Shown here: positions 23,395-30,748 of the stretch, piece after piece
How the letters are laid out: every line of letters starts with the position of its first letter
How positions within the stretch are numbered: position 1 is the stretch's first letter
Assembly (NCBI GenBank): GCA_020351895.1
Contig: CP070672.1
Location: 4,160,240-4,190,987, forward strand
DNA: 30,748 bases
Source: Thermoplasmata archaeon
GTDB taxonomy: Archaea > Thermoplasmatota > Thermoplasmata > GCA-020350865
Reading direction: 5' to 3'
Position numbers and translations under genes: made by a program
The notes under the pieces: model-generated
Seen by the model: the letters and a program-made list of their open reading frames with translations, nothing else
Databases searched by the model: none
What the model was told of the DNA's origin: nothing

Positions 23395-23418
23395 ATCCAA
23401 ACCCTAAAGGGAAAAGTA

Positions 23419-23530
23419 AATCCTAAAATAGCGTAGAATATGAGAAATATCCGACAGAAATTCGAGAATGATGAGAGAAAAATCGATATGAATTCGTAAT
23501 CAGTTTTTCGCTTCGTTTCATTTTAGGATT
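23419..23530 (+). promoter_or_regulatory. Structured 5' leader of the TRAM gene with an 11-bp long-range stem
   Basis: AATCCTAAAAT at 23419-23429, at the predicted 5' end of the mRNA, is the exact reverse complement of ATTTTAGGATT at 23520-23530, which ends just before the GGAAG ribosome site. Between them lies a 19-codon upstream frame (ATG at 23440 to TAA at 23499) without a clear ribosome site. This may be a temperature- or protein-responsive leader; the function is inference. Confidence 0.45.
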
Positions 23531-23543
23531 ACAGGAAGAGTGT

Positions 23544-23795
23544 ATGAAAATGCAGTATGATAGATATGGTCAAAATCCCACGAGAGCACCACCTGTAAAT
23601 GAGGGTAATACATACAAGGTCAAGGTGGAAAGTATTGGTAGGGAAGGGGATGGAATAGCAAAGGTAGATGGCTTCGTCGTGTTCATCCCCGGAACCAAGG
23701 TTGGCGAAGAACTGGATGTGAGAATCAATAAGGTTACAAGAAGGGTAGCCTTCGGAGAAAGGGTTGAGACAAAATCACCAGAAGAATCCGAATAA
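23544..23795 (+). CDS. TRAM-domain RNA-binding protein
   Basis: An 83-residue protein consisting of a short N-terminal tail and one TRAM domain (about 22-76). The beta-barrel pattern is clear: VKVESIGREGDGIAKVDGFVVFIPGTKVGEELDVRINKV. Stand-alone TRAM proteins are archaeal RNA-binding proteins, reported as cold-responsive RNA chaperones in some methanogens, playing the part of bacterial cold-shock proteins. ATG at 23544 with GGAAG 6 nt before. Its long structured leader suggests control at the RNA level, perhaps by the protein itself. It converges with the PRC-barrel gene, 8 bases apart. Confidence 0.93.
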   Translation: MKMQYDRYGQNPTRAPPVNEGNTYKVKVESIGREGDGIAKVDGFVVFIPGTKVGEELDVRINKVTRRVAFGERVETKSPEESE

Positions 23796-23803
23796 AAAGA
23801 AGA

Positions 23804-24070
23804 TTAGAAATCCACGATGGCTTCGCTTGGTACATCAAGCCTCGTTGGAAAATATTTTAATATTACCACATCTCCAATGGACTGCACCCATCGAAATGGT
23901 ATATTTATACTGATTGAGCCTTCTACAAGCAAAGGATTCGTGTCTCTTAAGAAAATACCGTTTATTGTACAATTATCCATATCCATAACAAGGTTATCCA
24001 CGTTACCGAGATAGATTCCAGCAGGGGTGTACACCTGCATCCCCATGATTTCAGATATCTCTTCGAGCAT
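23804..24070 (-). CDS. PRC-barrel domain protein
   Basis: 88 residues forming one PRC-barrel: MQVYTPAGIYLGNVDNLVMDMDN, then LVEGSISINIPFRWVQSIGDVVILKYFP. Small archaeal PRC-barrel proteins are widespread; some (CdpB in haloarchaea) act in cell division, others are linked to RNA metabolism, so the role here cannot be fixed. ATG at 24070 with a weak GGGAAA before it. A minus-strand TATA (near 24132-24145) gives a leader of about 40 nt. Convergent with the TRAM gene. Confidence 0.9.
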   Translation of the reverse strand: MLEEISEIMGMQVYTPAGIYLGNVDNLVMDMDNCTINGIFLRDTNPLLVEGSISINIPFRWVQSIGDVVILKYFPTRLDVPSEAIVDF

Positions 24071-24249
24071 GTTTTCCCAACCTACCGTTTTTTCCCAAAT
24101 GGCTTTACAGGTTAATGAACCCTTCGGTTTTAGTATATTATTGATGATTTTGTGAATTTCACCTAATCATGTTTTTTTAGGGAGGGAGGTGGGGGATTGG
24201 GTGGTGGGAAACAATATGAAAGAAGCTGTAATAAAACTGCTGTTTCAGA

Positions 24250-24261
24250 GAAAAATATAAG
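24250..24261 (+). promoter_or_regulatory. TATA box for the RING-like membrane protein
   Basis: GAAAAATATAAG, with a predicted start near 24282 and a leader of about 30 nt that contains the GGTGAG ribosome site (24300-24305) for ATG at 24313. Confidence 0.5.
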
Positions 24262-24312
24262 TACTTGCGAAGTCGTGACTTTTAACACTACATCACAACG
24301 GTGAGATCCGAA

Positions 24313-25452
24313 ATGGACAGAGGCTATATAGGTGATGAAAGGGGAATGCAGGACCTTCGATCTTCTGCATCCGAATCTCGATTGAGGGGCGAAAGGCGTC
24401 TATTTTCCCTGGGCAAATTACAGATTGCAGGCATACTTCTGGTAATCGTTTTTGTTTGGGGATTAATTTCCGCTGTTTCAATAGCCCTGTACGAAATAGA
24501 TCCACCGGCACTTACAGAGTTTGTGGATGATGGAAAAGGCGATATATCTGGCTATGTAAGGGATCAAGACGGTATCCATTTAGAGAACGTAACCGTCAAC
24601 ATACATGGCACTGCTTTCTTCACAAATACAAATCAAGAGGGATTCTACACAATAAATAATGTAAAGGAAGGGGATTATGAGATTGAGGCCTCACTCTTTG
24701 GATACGGAAGCGTGACAAAGCGAGTGACAATCGATTCAACTAAGCCTGCGATGGTTGATTTTATACTAAAGGAGGGGGGCTCTGATGAGACAATAACCGA
24801 ACGACGGGGTTCCAATTTATCGGATTTGAGGAACCTTAATCAGGCCACGGCATTCTTTATCGTAATTTATGGCTCCTTTGCATTGTTAGGCGGTATCTTT
24901 GCCTTTTTTCAGAGATTTTATTGGATTGCCATGTTCGGAGCACTGTGTGGTATCATATCAGGTGCACTATCCATGGGTTTCATTGTCGCTCCTATCATAA
25001 GCATCATCGCCCTTATTCTAATTTTGAGCAATCAGGAAGAGTTCATAGCCTCAGAGACATCTTATATCGATCGTTTTTTCGGAGTTCGGCGTGCCGAGAT
25101 GCAGCCTGTAGCTATTCCCAGGGGAGCTCCAAAAAAACTTCAGTTACGCGCACCACCACCACCCGTGGCAAAGGCCGCAAAACCGAGATATGTGGAGCCA
25201 GGACCACCCCCTGCACCTGCTTTCCCTGCAGGCCCAATGGGTCCTCCGATGGGGCCACCAATGGGTCCACTAATGGCACCCATGCCTCAAATAGGCCCAA
25301 AAGAAGCAAGCAAAGCATTCCCAACCTGCGTTTCGTGCAAGGGAACCATAAGGGTGGAGTCCCAGGGCGTACAATGTGAATGTGGCGTCTTCTATCACAG
25401 ATTCTGTGCAAATTCAACATCATTATGCAAAATTTGTGGCTGTCCACTTTAG
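24313..25452 (+). CDS. Membrane protein with CarboxypepD_reg-like domain and C-terminal RING/PHD-like zinc finger
   Basis: 379 residues. First comes a membrane helix (about 37-58) and a carboxypeptidase-regulatory-like beta-sandwich (about 72-150; GDISGYVRDQDG, TNQEGFYTINNV, GDYEIEASLFGYG). Two to three further membrane helices follow (about 172-242), then a proline-rich linker with GPPMGPP repeats (about 270-325). The C-terminus has nine Cys/His in cross-brace order: C339, C342, C355, C357, H362, C365, C372, C375 (and C377). The pattern CxxC-x12-CxC-x4-HxxC-x6-CxxC fits a C4HC3 RING/PHD-type finger. By the usual topology the beta-sandwich is outside and the finger inside the cell. ATG at 24313 with GGTGAG 7 nt before; the frame is open to GTG at 24301. 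Function unknown; a membrane receptor or adaptor is a guess. Confidence 0.82.
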   Translation: MDRGYIGDERGMQDLRSSASESRLRGERRLFSLGKLQIAGILLVIVFVWGLISAVSIALYEIDPPALTEFVDDGKGDISGYVRDQDGIHLENVTVNIHGTAFFTNTNQEGFYTINNVKEGDYEIEASLFGYGSVTKRVTIDSTKPAMVDFILKEGGSDETITERRGSNLSDLRNLNQATAFFIVIYGSFALLGGIFAFFQRFYWIAMFGALCGIISGALSMGFIVAPIISIIALILILSNQEEFIASETSYIDRFFGVRRAEMQPVAIPRGAPKKLQLRAPPPPVAKAAKPRYVEPGPPPAPAFPAGPMGPPMGPPMGPLMAPMPQIGPKEASKAFPTCVSCKGTIRVESQGVQCECGVFYHRFCANSTSLCKICGCPL

Positions 25453-25502
25453 AACATGATTCAATAAACCCATCTACTTTTTTCAATCCATATTTGGATG
25501 AT

Positions 25503-25892
25503 TTATAAGTATACTGCTCTTTTTTTGAAACTGGCTCTGGCACCCAAAACACAGAAGATGATGTTCAATATGTAGGGGATACAAATTATGGCAATTTCCC
25601 ATCCACCGATTTTGATATCGTAGTTGAAGGGAACCATGGAAACCATTGCCAGGATCAACAAGATGACAAGGATGGTTGACCATATGATCGCAGCCAAAAG
25701 GCCTACCTTTCTCCAATCCACAGAATAACGGCCTCCTCTGTATCCAGCAACGTAAGCACCGATTGTGAAGGCCATGATGAAACCGATGAGGGGAATAAAA
25801 ATGAGCAACGAAAACAGGGCCATGTATCCCACTGTGATGAGAAGCGCTTTGAGAAAATCCTCCTCTATTTCGTCTTCTTTCATGGATACCAT
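25503..25892 (-). CDS. Small integral membrane protein (DUF5518-like)
   Basis: 129 residues with an acidic N-terminus (KEDEIEEDF) and three to four membrane helices: about 14-35, 36-51, 64-88 and 98-117. A GAYVAGYRGGR turn follows the second helix, a pattern seen in archaeal DUF5518-like proteins. ATG at 25892 is placed by a minus-strand TATA (AAACTTATACC, 25912-25923) that would start the transcript at this codon; an in-frame ATG three codons later is possible. It lies 44 nt downstream of the acyl-CoA dehydrogenase stop codon. Function unknown. Confidence 0.8.
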   Translation of the reverse strand: MVSMKEDEIEEDFLKALLITVGYMALFSLLIFIPLIGFIMAFTIGAYVAGYRGGRYSVDWRKVGLLAAIIWSTILVILLILAMVSMVPFNYDIKIGGWEIAIICIPYILNIIFCVLGARASFKKRAVYL

Positions 25893-25936
25893 ATAGTAGA
25901 AAACATCAGATGGTATAAGTTTTATGGTAACATGGC

Positions 25937-27076
25937 TTATTTTAGTAGGCTTGAAGCGATTATCATTCTTTGAATCTCGGAGGTGCCTTCATAAATCTCT
26001 GTGATCTTCGCATCTCTAAAGAATCTCTCCACTGGATAATCCTTTGTATAACCGTAACCACCATGAATTTGCAGTGCTTTTATGGTAGAGCGCCTTGCAA
26101 CTTCTGAGGCGTAAAGTTTCGCCATGGCCGCCTCTTTTGAAAAGGATGCACCCTGGTCCTTGAGATATGATGCACGATAAGTCAGCATTCTCGCTGCTTC
26201 TATTTCAGTTGCCATGTTGGCGATCATCCATTGAACGGCCTGGAACTTAGAAATGGGTCTTCCGAACTGCTCTCTTTCCTTTGCATATTTGATGCTCTCC
26301 TGCAATGCACCCTCAGCGATTCCCAAAGCCTGGGCGGCTATGCCGATTCTCCCGCCATCAAGTGCTTTCATTGCTATCTTGAAGCCCATACCCTCCTCCC
26401 CCAGTAGATTTTCTTTTGGAACCCTACAGTTCTCGAAGACCAATTCACTTGTATCTGAGCCTATGACGCCCATGGTTTTCTCTTTGGAGCCCAAACTGAA
26501 ACCCTCAGTTTCTTTCTCCACTATAAAAGCGCTTATACCCCTATGACCCTTGCTCTTATCGGTCATTGCCATGACTATAACTGAACCTGCAACACCGCCG
26601 TTTGTTATGAATATCTTGCTGCCGTTTAGAATGTAGTGATCGCCTTTTTGCACTGCAGTTGTCTGCACTCCTTGCGCGTCCGAACCTGCACCTGGCTCAG
26701 TGAGGGCAAAGGCACCGATTCGCTCTCCTTTTGCTAGGGGAACCACGAATTTATTTTTCTGCTCCTTTGTACCAAAAAGGTATATCGGATAGGTACCCAC
26801 TGACGTATGCACTGACATGATGACGCCTGTTGCAGCGCATCTTTTTGAAATCTCCTCAACCGCAATAGAATAGCTAACAGAATCTACCCCTGCCCCTCCG
26901 TATTCTTTTGGAATAGGAAGACCAAGGAGATTCAATTTTGCCATTTTTTTTATGGTCTTCCAGGGAAATTCTCCCGTCGAATCGATCTCGGAAGCAAGGG
27001 GTTTAACCTCTTTTTCTGCGAACTCAGAAACCATGTTTCTGATCATTTCCTGTTCTTTAGTAGGATGAAAATCCAT
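25937..27076 (-). CDS. Acyl-CoA dehydrogenase (short-chain / butyryl-CoA type)
   Basis: 379-residue FAD enzyme that forms the 2,3-double bond of acyl-CoA in beta-oxidation. Family motifs in order: N-terminal helical domain; [14 protein letters not shown] (signature 1, flavin and substrate contact); [10 protein letters not shown]; the C-terminal helical domain with [40 protein letters not shown]; and catalytic base E363 in [10 protein letters not shown], the position used in short- and medium-chain enzymes. Full length. ATG at 27076 with a minus-strand TATA at 27111-27123 (leader about 15 nt). No electron-transfer flavoprotein, thiolase or hydratase gene is next to it, so the pathway cannot be read from context. 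Confidence 0.96.
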   Translation of the reverse strand: MDFHPTKEQEMIRNMVSEFAEKEVKPLASEIDSTGEFPWKTIKKMAKLNLLGLPIPKEYGGAGVDSVSYSIAVEEISKRCAATGVIMSVHTSVGTYPIYLFGTKEQKNKFVVPLAKGERIGAFALTEPGAGSDAQGVQTTAVQKGDHYILNGSKIFITNGGVAGSVIVMAMTDKSKGHRGISAFIVEKETEGFSLGSKEKTMGVIGSDTSELVFENCRVPKENLLGEEGMGFKIAMKALDGGRIGIAAQALGIAEGALQESIKYAKEREQFGRPISKFQAVQWMIANMATEIEAARMLTYRASYLKDQGASFSKEAAMAKLYASEVARRSTIKALQIHGGYGYTKDYPVERFFRDAKITEIYEGTSEIQRMIIASSLLK

Positions 27077-27110
27077 TGTGCATCACAAGCAATTCGAGAA
27101 ATGCTGTTGG

Positions 27111-27123
27111 CATTTAAATAAGT
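27111..27123 (-). promoter_or_regulatory. TATA box for the acyl-CoA dehydrogenase gene
   Basis: Minus strand ACTTATTTAAATG, about 40 nt before the ATG at 27076, predicting a start near 27090. The remaining gap to 27263 holds no gene; a short palindrome GTATT-ATA-AATAC lies at about 27252. Confidence 0.5.
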
Positions 27124-27263
27124 TTTTGATTCCAAGAACATGAGTAGAGAGGATGTTTTGCATCTAAAAAGGAATTTTTTTAAAAACGATATGCCAAGAA
27201 AAAACATTGTTAGGATTACCTGATAATGAAAATTCGTTGTGGTAGGTGGTTGTATTATAAATA

Positions 27264-27500
27264 CTATAGATAAATCAGTGATTTTAAAAGATGAGGAACC
27301 TTTGATGGTTTTATGCTCTTTTTCATGTCCCTTGCCAAGGCGTCATAATAGGCGACCTGTTCCTTTATTCTTTCAAGTTCCTCTTGCTTGACCCGCCTTT
27401 CTTCTATGGGTGAAAGTTTTATCTCCTTTTTTACCTCTATCTCCCGTTCTTTCCATCTGTCTCGTTCCTGAAGAGCAAACAGAATCTTTTCTGTATCCAT
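27264..27500 (-). CDS. Small helical protein (78 aa)
   Basis: Charged, almost entirely helical: a Lys/Glu-rich helix over residues about 3-60 (ERDRWKEREIEVKKEI, RRVKQEELERIKEQVAYYDALARDMKK) and a short basic/hydrophobic C-terminus. No recognised domain. ATG at 27500 with a good GAGGT ribosome site about 9 nt before it, and a minus-strand TATA (CTTTATATCC, 27554-27563), so it is likely a real gene. It might be a small coiled-coil dimer; nothing more can be said. Confidence 0.7.
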   Translation of the reverse strand: MDTEKILFALQERDRWKEREIEVKKEIKLSPIEERRVKQEELERIKEQVAYYDALARDMKKSIKPSKVPHLLKSLIYL

Positions 27501-27661
27501 GCCCGTTACCTCTCACCTAAGATTTCAGTATTATTGAAAGGATTATCGTGATAGGATATAAAGATTTTGCCCCAATCTAGGGCCCTTAAATCGGGTATTT
27601 TATTTAAAAAACCGTTGTTTACTGGGATTTTATAGATTATCGGCCTTTCTGCTTTTTTTTA

Positions 27662-30600
27662 TTATTCCTGTTGTAATTGATTGGTGGGTGTTAATGTTGG
27701 TTTATTAGGTTGTAGCAAGGGAGTCTTTGGATTTTCTGTTGGTTCCACGATCCCATTGTCTGATTGAGATGGCTCGGAAGGGATTCTCGAAGTTTCAGGA
27801 GGCCTAGGTTGTGCCACTTCTTGGTAAGATTCCAAAGATACACCTTTTTTGTATATCACTAAGCAACTAATTATTCCTGCAATTAATATAATCAAATCAA
27901 CAATCATCCCCAATCCAATGATGGGGGGAACCACCAAGAATCCTGTGAATAAAGAGATGATCCCGGTAATGGCCTCGGCAATTACGAAAGGTAATACACC
28001 TGCAAATAGGGAATACCCCCTGTCCTTTTCTAAAATCCCTGTGAATTTCATCGGGTGGATATAAACAACTAATATTCCAAGAATCAGAAGAATCAGGACG
28101 AAGGCCAAGGCAATTATCGGCTTCCAATTGTACTCATCCGGATCTTTTTCAGGCTCGATATCGAATGTGTCTGAATAGGAGGCAAAATTACCGCTTGTAT
28201 CGCTGGCCCAGATCGTGTATGTGTGTTCGCCTGAAATATTGAATGTATGATTCAAGAAGTATCTGCCTTCTATGGGATCATATACCATAGAGAAATTGCC
28301 CAGGGCATCTTGATAAGGGTCGAATATCGTTATCCATACCTCATATAATTGATAATTATCTGTTACAATTGCAGAGAGCTTTTGTTCTTCAAATACAACC
28401 TGTAAATCAGGCTCCAATGTTACATCTGAAATTTCAGGTGGTGTCGTGTCCTGTATCAAAAACGCACTTGTAGCAGATGCTATATTGTTACTTGTGTCGT
28501 TTGCCTGGATTGTGTATGTATAGGTCCCAATAACATCATAAAATTGAAGCCAGTAGTATCGAGATTCAACAGGATCGTAACTCATAGGGAAATTTCCAAC
28601 CAAATTATCAACTGGATCACGGATCTCCGCCCACACCTCATTTAATTGAAAGTTGTCAGTGACATTAGCTGAGATATATACTGATCCAAAGACCTCCTGT
28701 GGATTAGGATTGGATGTAATGCCCAAAATCAGGGGCGGGGTGGTATCCTGTATAACAAAAGTACCTGAATATGATCCCCAGTTACTGTTTGTGTCATTGG
28801 CCCATATCGTGTATGAATGGGTTCCGAGAATATCATAGGTCTGGTCAAAATAGTATTTTCCACTTATCGGGTCAATTGACATGCTGATATTTTCTATCAG
28901 ATCTCCATCAGGATCATTGATTTCAATCCATGCTCCAAACATTTGATAATTGTCTGTTATTGACGCAGATATGTTTACATTCCCGAAAACTTCCTGAGGA
29001 TCTGGAGCCTCGGTAACATCGGATATAATGGGTGGTGTCGTGTCCTGGATGGTGAAGGTTCCAGATGCAGAATTCCATTGATTCACAACATCGCTTGCCC
29101 ATATCGTGAATGTGTAATCTCCAAGGATGTCGTAATTTTGATTATTGTAGTATCTATTATTTCCAGAATCGTATGACATCGAGAAATTACCGACTAGTCC
29201 TCCAACAGGATCATGGATTTCCACCCAAGTTTCACCTACCTGAAAATCGTCATTAATTGCCGCGGAAATACGCACCACACCAAATACCTCCTGAGGATCT
29301 GGTTGGGCAGTAACATCAGTAATCGTAGGCGGCTCATCATCAAAAGAAATTGTATATGAGCCATTTCCTCCATCTTCGTTCGTAACAACAAGTAAATAAT
29401 CCCCAGACGTGTCGGCTGTGAAGGTAAAGTATTCATTCATTCCTGCCCCTACACTTGTTGAGGAGGCAAGAGCATCATCTCTTCCTCCTGTTGCATTGAA
29501 AATGAATATATCTAAATCTGCTGTGGATGGGACATTCATTACGATGTTGTAGGGGATACCTGCGGTGATTCCAGTGATTTCATAGGCATCGAGAACCTCT
29601 GCAAAGAAGTCATACTTTGTCCAGTTTAAGCTTAGAACAGCATGACCAATACGCGAATTGGGACCGTCTTCGCCTGAATACCACATGTGATATGTTATAC
29701 CTTCATAGAAAACGGATGGTTGATGCACATTATACTCGTCCCAAGAACTTGAGGGGCCTAAATCAAGAACTGGATTTGACACGCTTTTTATCCATGTAAA
29801 GCCATCATATGACGTGGCATAACCTATTCTATATATTGAGCCATCATTTCCTGTATACCACATATGACATTCCTTTCCTCGAAAGATAACCGAGGGAGCA
29901 AATACACGGGAATCATCCCAGGTTCCTGATGGCCCAGGGCTGAGAATGGGATTTGCAGGATTTTTCACCCACGTTACGCCATCTGATGAATTAGCGTAGC
30001 CCATCCTATAATTCAGGCCATCAAACCCCGAATACCACATGTGAAATTTAATCCCATCATACAAAACACAGGGGGCGTAAACCCGGGAGTCATCCCATTC
30101 ACCCGGGCTACCTAAATCAAGGACTGGATTTTGTGGATGTTTAATCCACGTGATTCCATCCGATGAATTCGCATACCCAATCCTGAAGTTCGTGTCATTA
30201 TACCCAGTATACCACATATGATATATTGCTCCGTCAAAAATAACTGTTGGGGAATATGTCCTAGCACCATCCCAGGAGCCGCCAGGACCGACATCAAGAA
30301 CCGGGTTTGTGGGATTCTTTATCCACATAACACCATCTGTGGAATTGGCATATCCTATTCTCAAAGTTGATGTTCCATCGTCACCAGAATACCACATATG
30401 ATATACATTATCCTTGTATAGAATCGTTGGGTGACCCACATAATAGTCATCCCAAACGCCCGAACTTCCGAGAGTAAGCACTGGGTTTACAGGATTCTTT
30501 ATCCATGAACCTATATCTGGTAATTTTGCATGACCTGCGGCATAGCCAACTCTTGCATATGTATCATTCATCCCTGAGTACCACATATGATATTTTGTCC

Positions 30601-30748
30601 CGTTATCTAATACTGTACATGCTCCAACAGAATTACTATCCCATGAACCAGAGGAACCTAGATCAACAACTGGATTTGAAGGGCTCTTTGTCCAATTGAC
30701 CTTATCATATGATATGGCATGGCCTATCCTATAGGTCGTATCGTCATG
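27662..30748 (-). CDS. Giant surface protein, C-terminal part: beta-propeller-like repeats, PPC-like and four Ig-like domains, membrane helices (5' end outside window)
   Basis: The frame is open to the window edge, so 1028 residues are visible and the true start lies to the right. Order from the N-terminal side: six to seven repeats of 59-63 residues, with consensus RIGYANSSDGxTWIK, NPVLDLGPSG-WDD and YHMWYSG. These are blades of a glycosidase-like (GH43/GH130-type or sialidase-like) beta-propeller. Next is a PPC-like beta domain (about 29340-29610), then four Ig-like units of about 98 residues (PPxIxDVTxxPDPQEVFG ... YTIWANDTS), then three membrane helices, then a proline-rich tail (27662-27830). 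Many N-x-S/T sites suggest outer-surface glycosylation. An enzymatic role is not shown: catalytic acids cannot be assigned by eye. A sugar-binding or adhesion role is equally likely. Confidence 0.85.
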   Translation of the reverse strand, partial: HDDTTYRIGHAISYDKVNWTKSPSNPVVDLGSSGSWDSNSVGACTVLDNGTKYHMWYSGMNDTYARVGYAAGHAKLPDIGSWIKNPVNPVLTLGSSGVWDDYYVGHPTILYKDNVYHMWYSGDDGTSTLRIGYANSTDGVMWIKNPTNPVLDVGPGGSWDGARTYSPTVIFDGAIYHMWYTGYNDTNFRIGYANSSDGITWIKHPQNPVLDLGSPGEWDDSRVYAPCVLYDGIKFHMWYSGFDGLNYRMGYANSSDGVTWVKNPANPILSPGPSGTWDDSRVFAPSVIFRGKECHMWYTGNDGSIYRIGYATSYDGFTWIKSVSNPVLDLGPSSSWDEYNVHQPSVFYEGITYHMWYSGEDGPNSRIGHAVLSLNWTKYDFFAEVLDAYEITGITAGIPYNIVMNVPSTADLDIFIFNATGGRDDALASSTSVGAGMNEYFTFTADTSGDYLLVVTNEDGGNGSYTISFDDEPPTITDVTAQPDPQEVFGVVRISAAINDDFQVGETWVEIHDPVGGLVGNFSMSYDSGNNRYYNNQNYDILGDYTFTIWASDVVNQWNSASGTFTIQDTTPPIISDVTEAPDPQEVFGNVNISASITDNYQMFGAWIEINDPDGDLIENISMSIDPISGKYYFDQTYDILGTHSYTIWANDTNSNWGSYSGTFVIQDTTPPLILGITSNPNPQEVFGSVYISANVTDNFQLNEVWAEIRDPVDNLVGNFPMSYDPVESRYYWLQFYDVIGTYTYTIQANDTSNNIASATSAFLIQDTTPPEISDVTLEPDLQVVFEEQKLSAIVTDNYQLYEVWITIFDPYQDALGNFSMVYDPIEGRYFLNHTFNISGEHTYTIWASDTSGNFASYSDTFDIEPEKDPDEYNWKPIIALAFVLILLILGILVVYIHPMKFTGILEKDRGYSLFAGVLPFVIAEAITGIISLFTGFLVVPPIIGLGMIVDLIILIAGIISCLVIYKKGVSLESYQEVAQPRPPETSRIPSEPSQSDNGIVEPTENPKTPLLQPNKPTLTPTNQLQQE
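28150..29336 (-). repeat. Four tandem Ig-like repeats, about 297 bp each
   Basis: Each unit begins with a PPxI-DVT strand and PDPQEVFG (the last reads PDLQVVFE), contains ISA-x-ITDNYQ, GNFSMSYDP and DILGTYTYTIWANDTS, and is joined to the next by IQDTTPP. Spacing of the linker is 294-299 bases. Confidence 0.8.
29681..30748 (-). repeat. Tandem beta-propeller blade repeats, 177-189 bp each
   Basis: Marked by the HMWYSG/HMWYTG coding word at about 29681, 29858, 30035, 30212, 30392 and 30581, i.e. spacings of 177, 177, 177, 180 and 189 bases. A further partial unit runs off the right edge. Confidence 0.85.

Overview
The window comes from an archaeon, most likely an uncultured sediment or anaerobic member of the Thermoplasmata (Thermoplasmatota). 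The evidence is a set of archaeal marker genes: Hjc resolvase, the tRNA 2'-O-methyltransferase Trm56, DUF373, an MptE-type pterin kinase, a TRAM protein and a PRC-barrel protein. Archaeal TATA boxes sit about 25-30 nt before predicted transcript starts, several genes look leaderless, and there are several zinc-ribbon/proline-rich/membrane-anchor proteins. A heliorhodopsin is also present; an archaeal heliorhodopsin of known structure comes from a sediment Thermoplasmatales genome. No phage, IS element or CRISPR array is visible.

Left part (100-6200, minus strand). This is the most striking region. A heliorhodopsin gene is followed in the same direction by a fusion of a metallopterin oxidoreductase-like module to a cysteine desulfurase, then an EgtD-like histidine methyltransferase, then a protein with two CDGSH domains around a ferredoxin-like domain. 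The fusion has the architecture of the metallopterin-dependent ergothioneine synthase described from Caldithrix abyssi. Together with EgtD it gives an oxygen-independent two-step route: histidine to trimethylhistidine to ergothioneine. The pairing with a retinal photoreceptor suggests a light/redox-protection island.

Middle-left (6360-11265). Here lie a TPR protein, a tight operon of a DUF373 membrane protein, a 6-hydroxymethylpterin diphosphokinase-like enzyme and RlmE/FtsJ, a zinc-ribbon membrane protein, and the Hjc resolvase.

Centre (11532-19884). A very long coiled-coil gene is cut by one in-frame TAA inside an exact-length 348-bp tandem repeat. It is followed by a 1275-residue secreted protein of unknown function, a zinc-ribbon membrane protein, and a tRNA-Phe(GAA) gene preceded by a duplicated copy of its own leader and 5' end.

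Right (19977-27500). Mostly housekeeping and small genes: a basic helical protein, DUF3786, Trm56 overlapping an HD-domain protein, MgtC/SapB, an ArsC-like reductase, a TRAM RNA-binding protein with a structured leader, a PRC-barrel protein, a membrane protein with a RING/PHD-like zinc finger, a small membrane protein, an acyl-CoA dehydrogenase and a small helical protein.

Right edge (27662-30748, minus strand). The C-terminal 1028 residues of a giant surface protein with beta-propeller-like repeats, a PPC-like domain, four Ig-like repeats and membrane helices. Its 5' end lies outside the window. All functional assignments are from reading motifs by eye; no database search was run.
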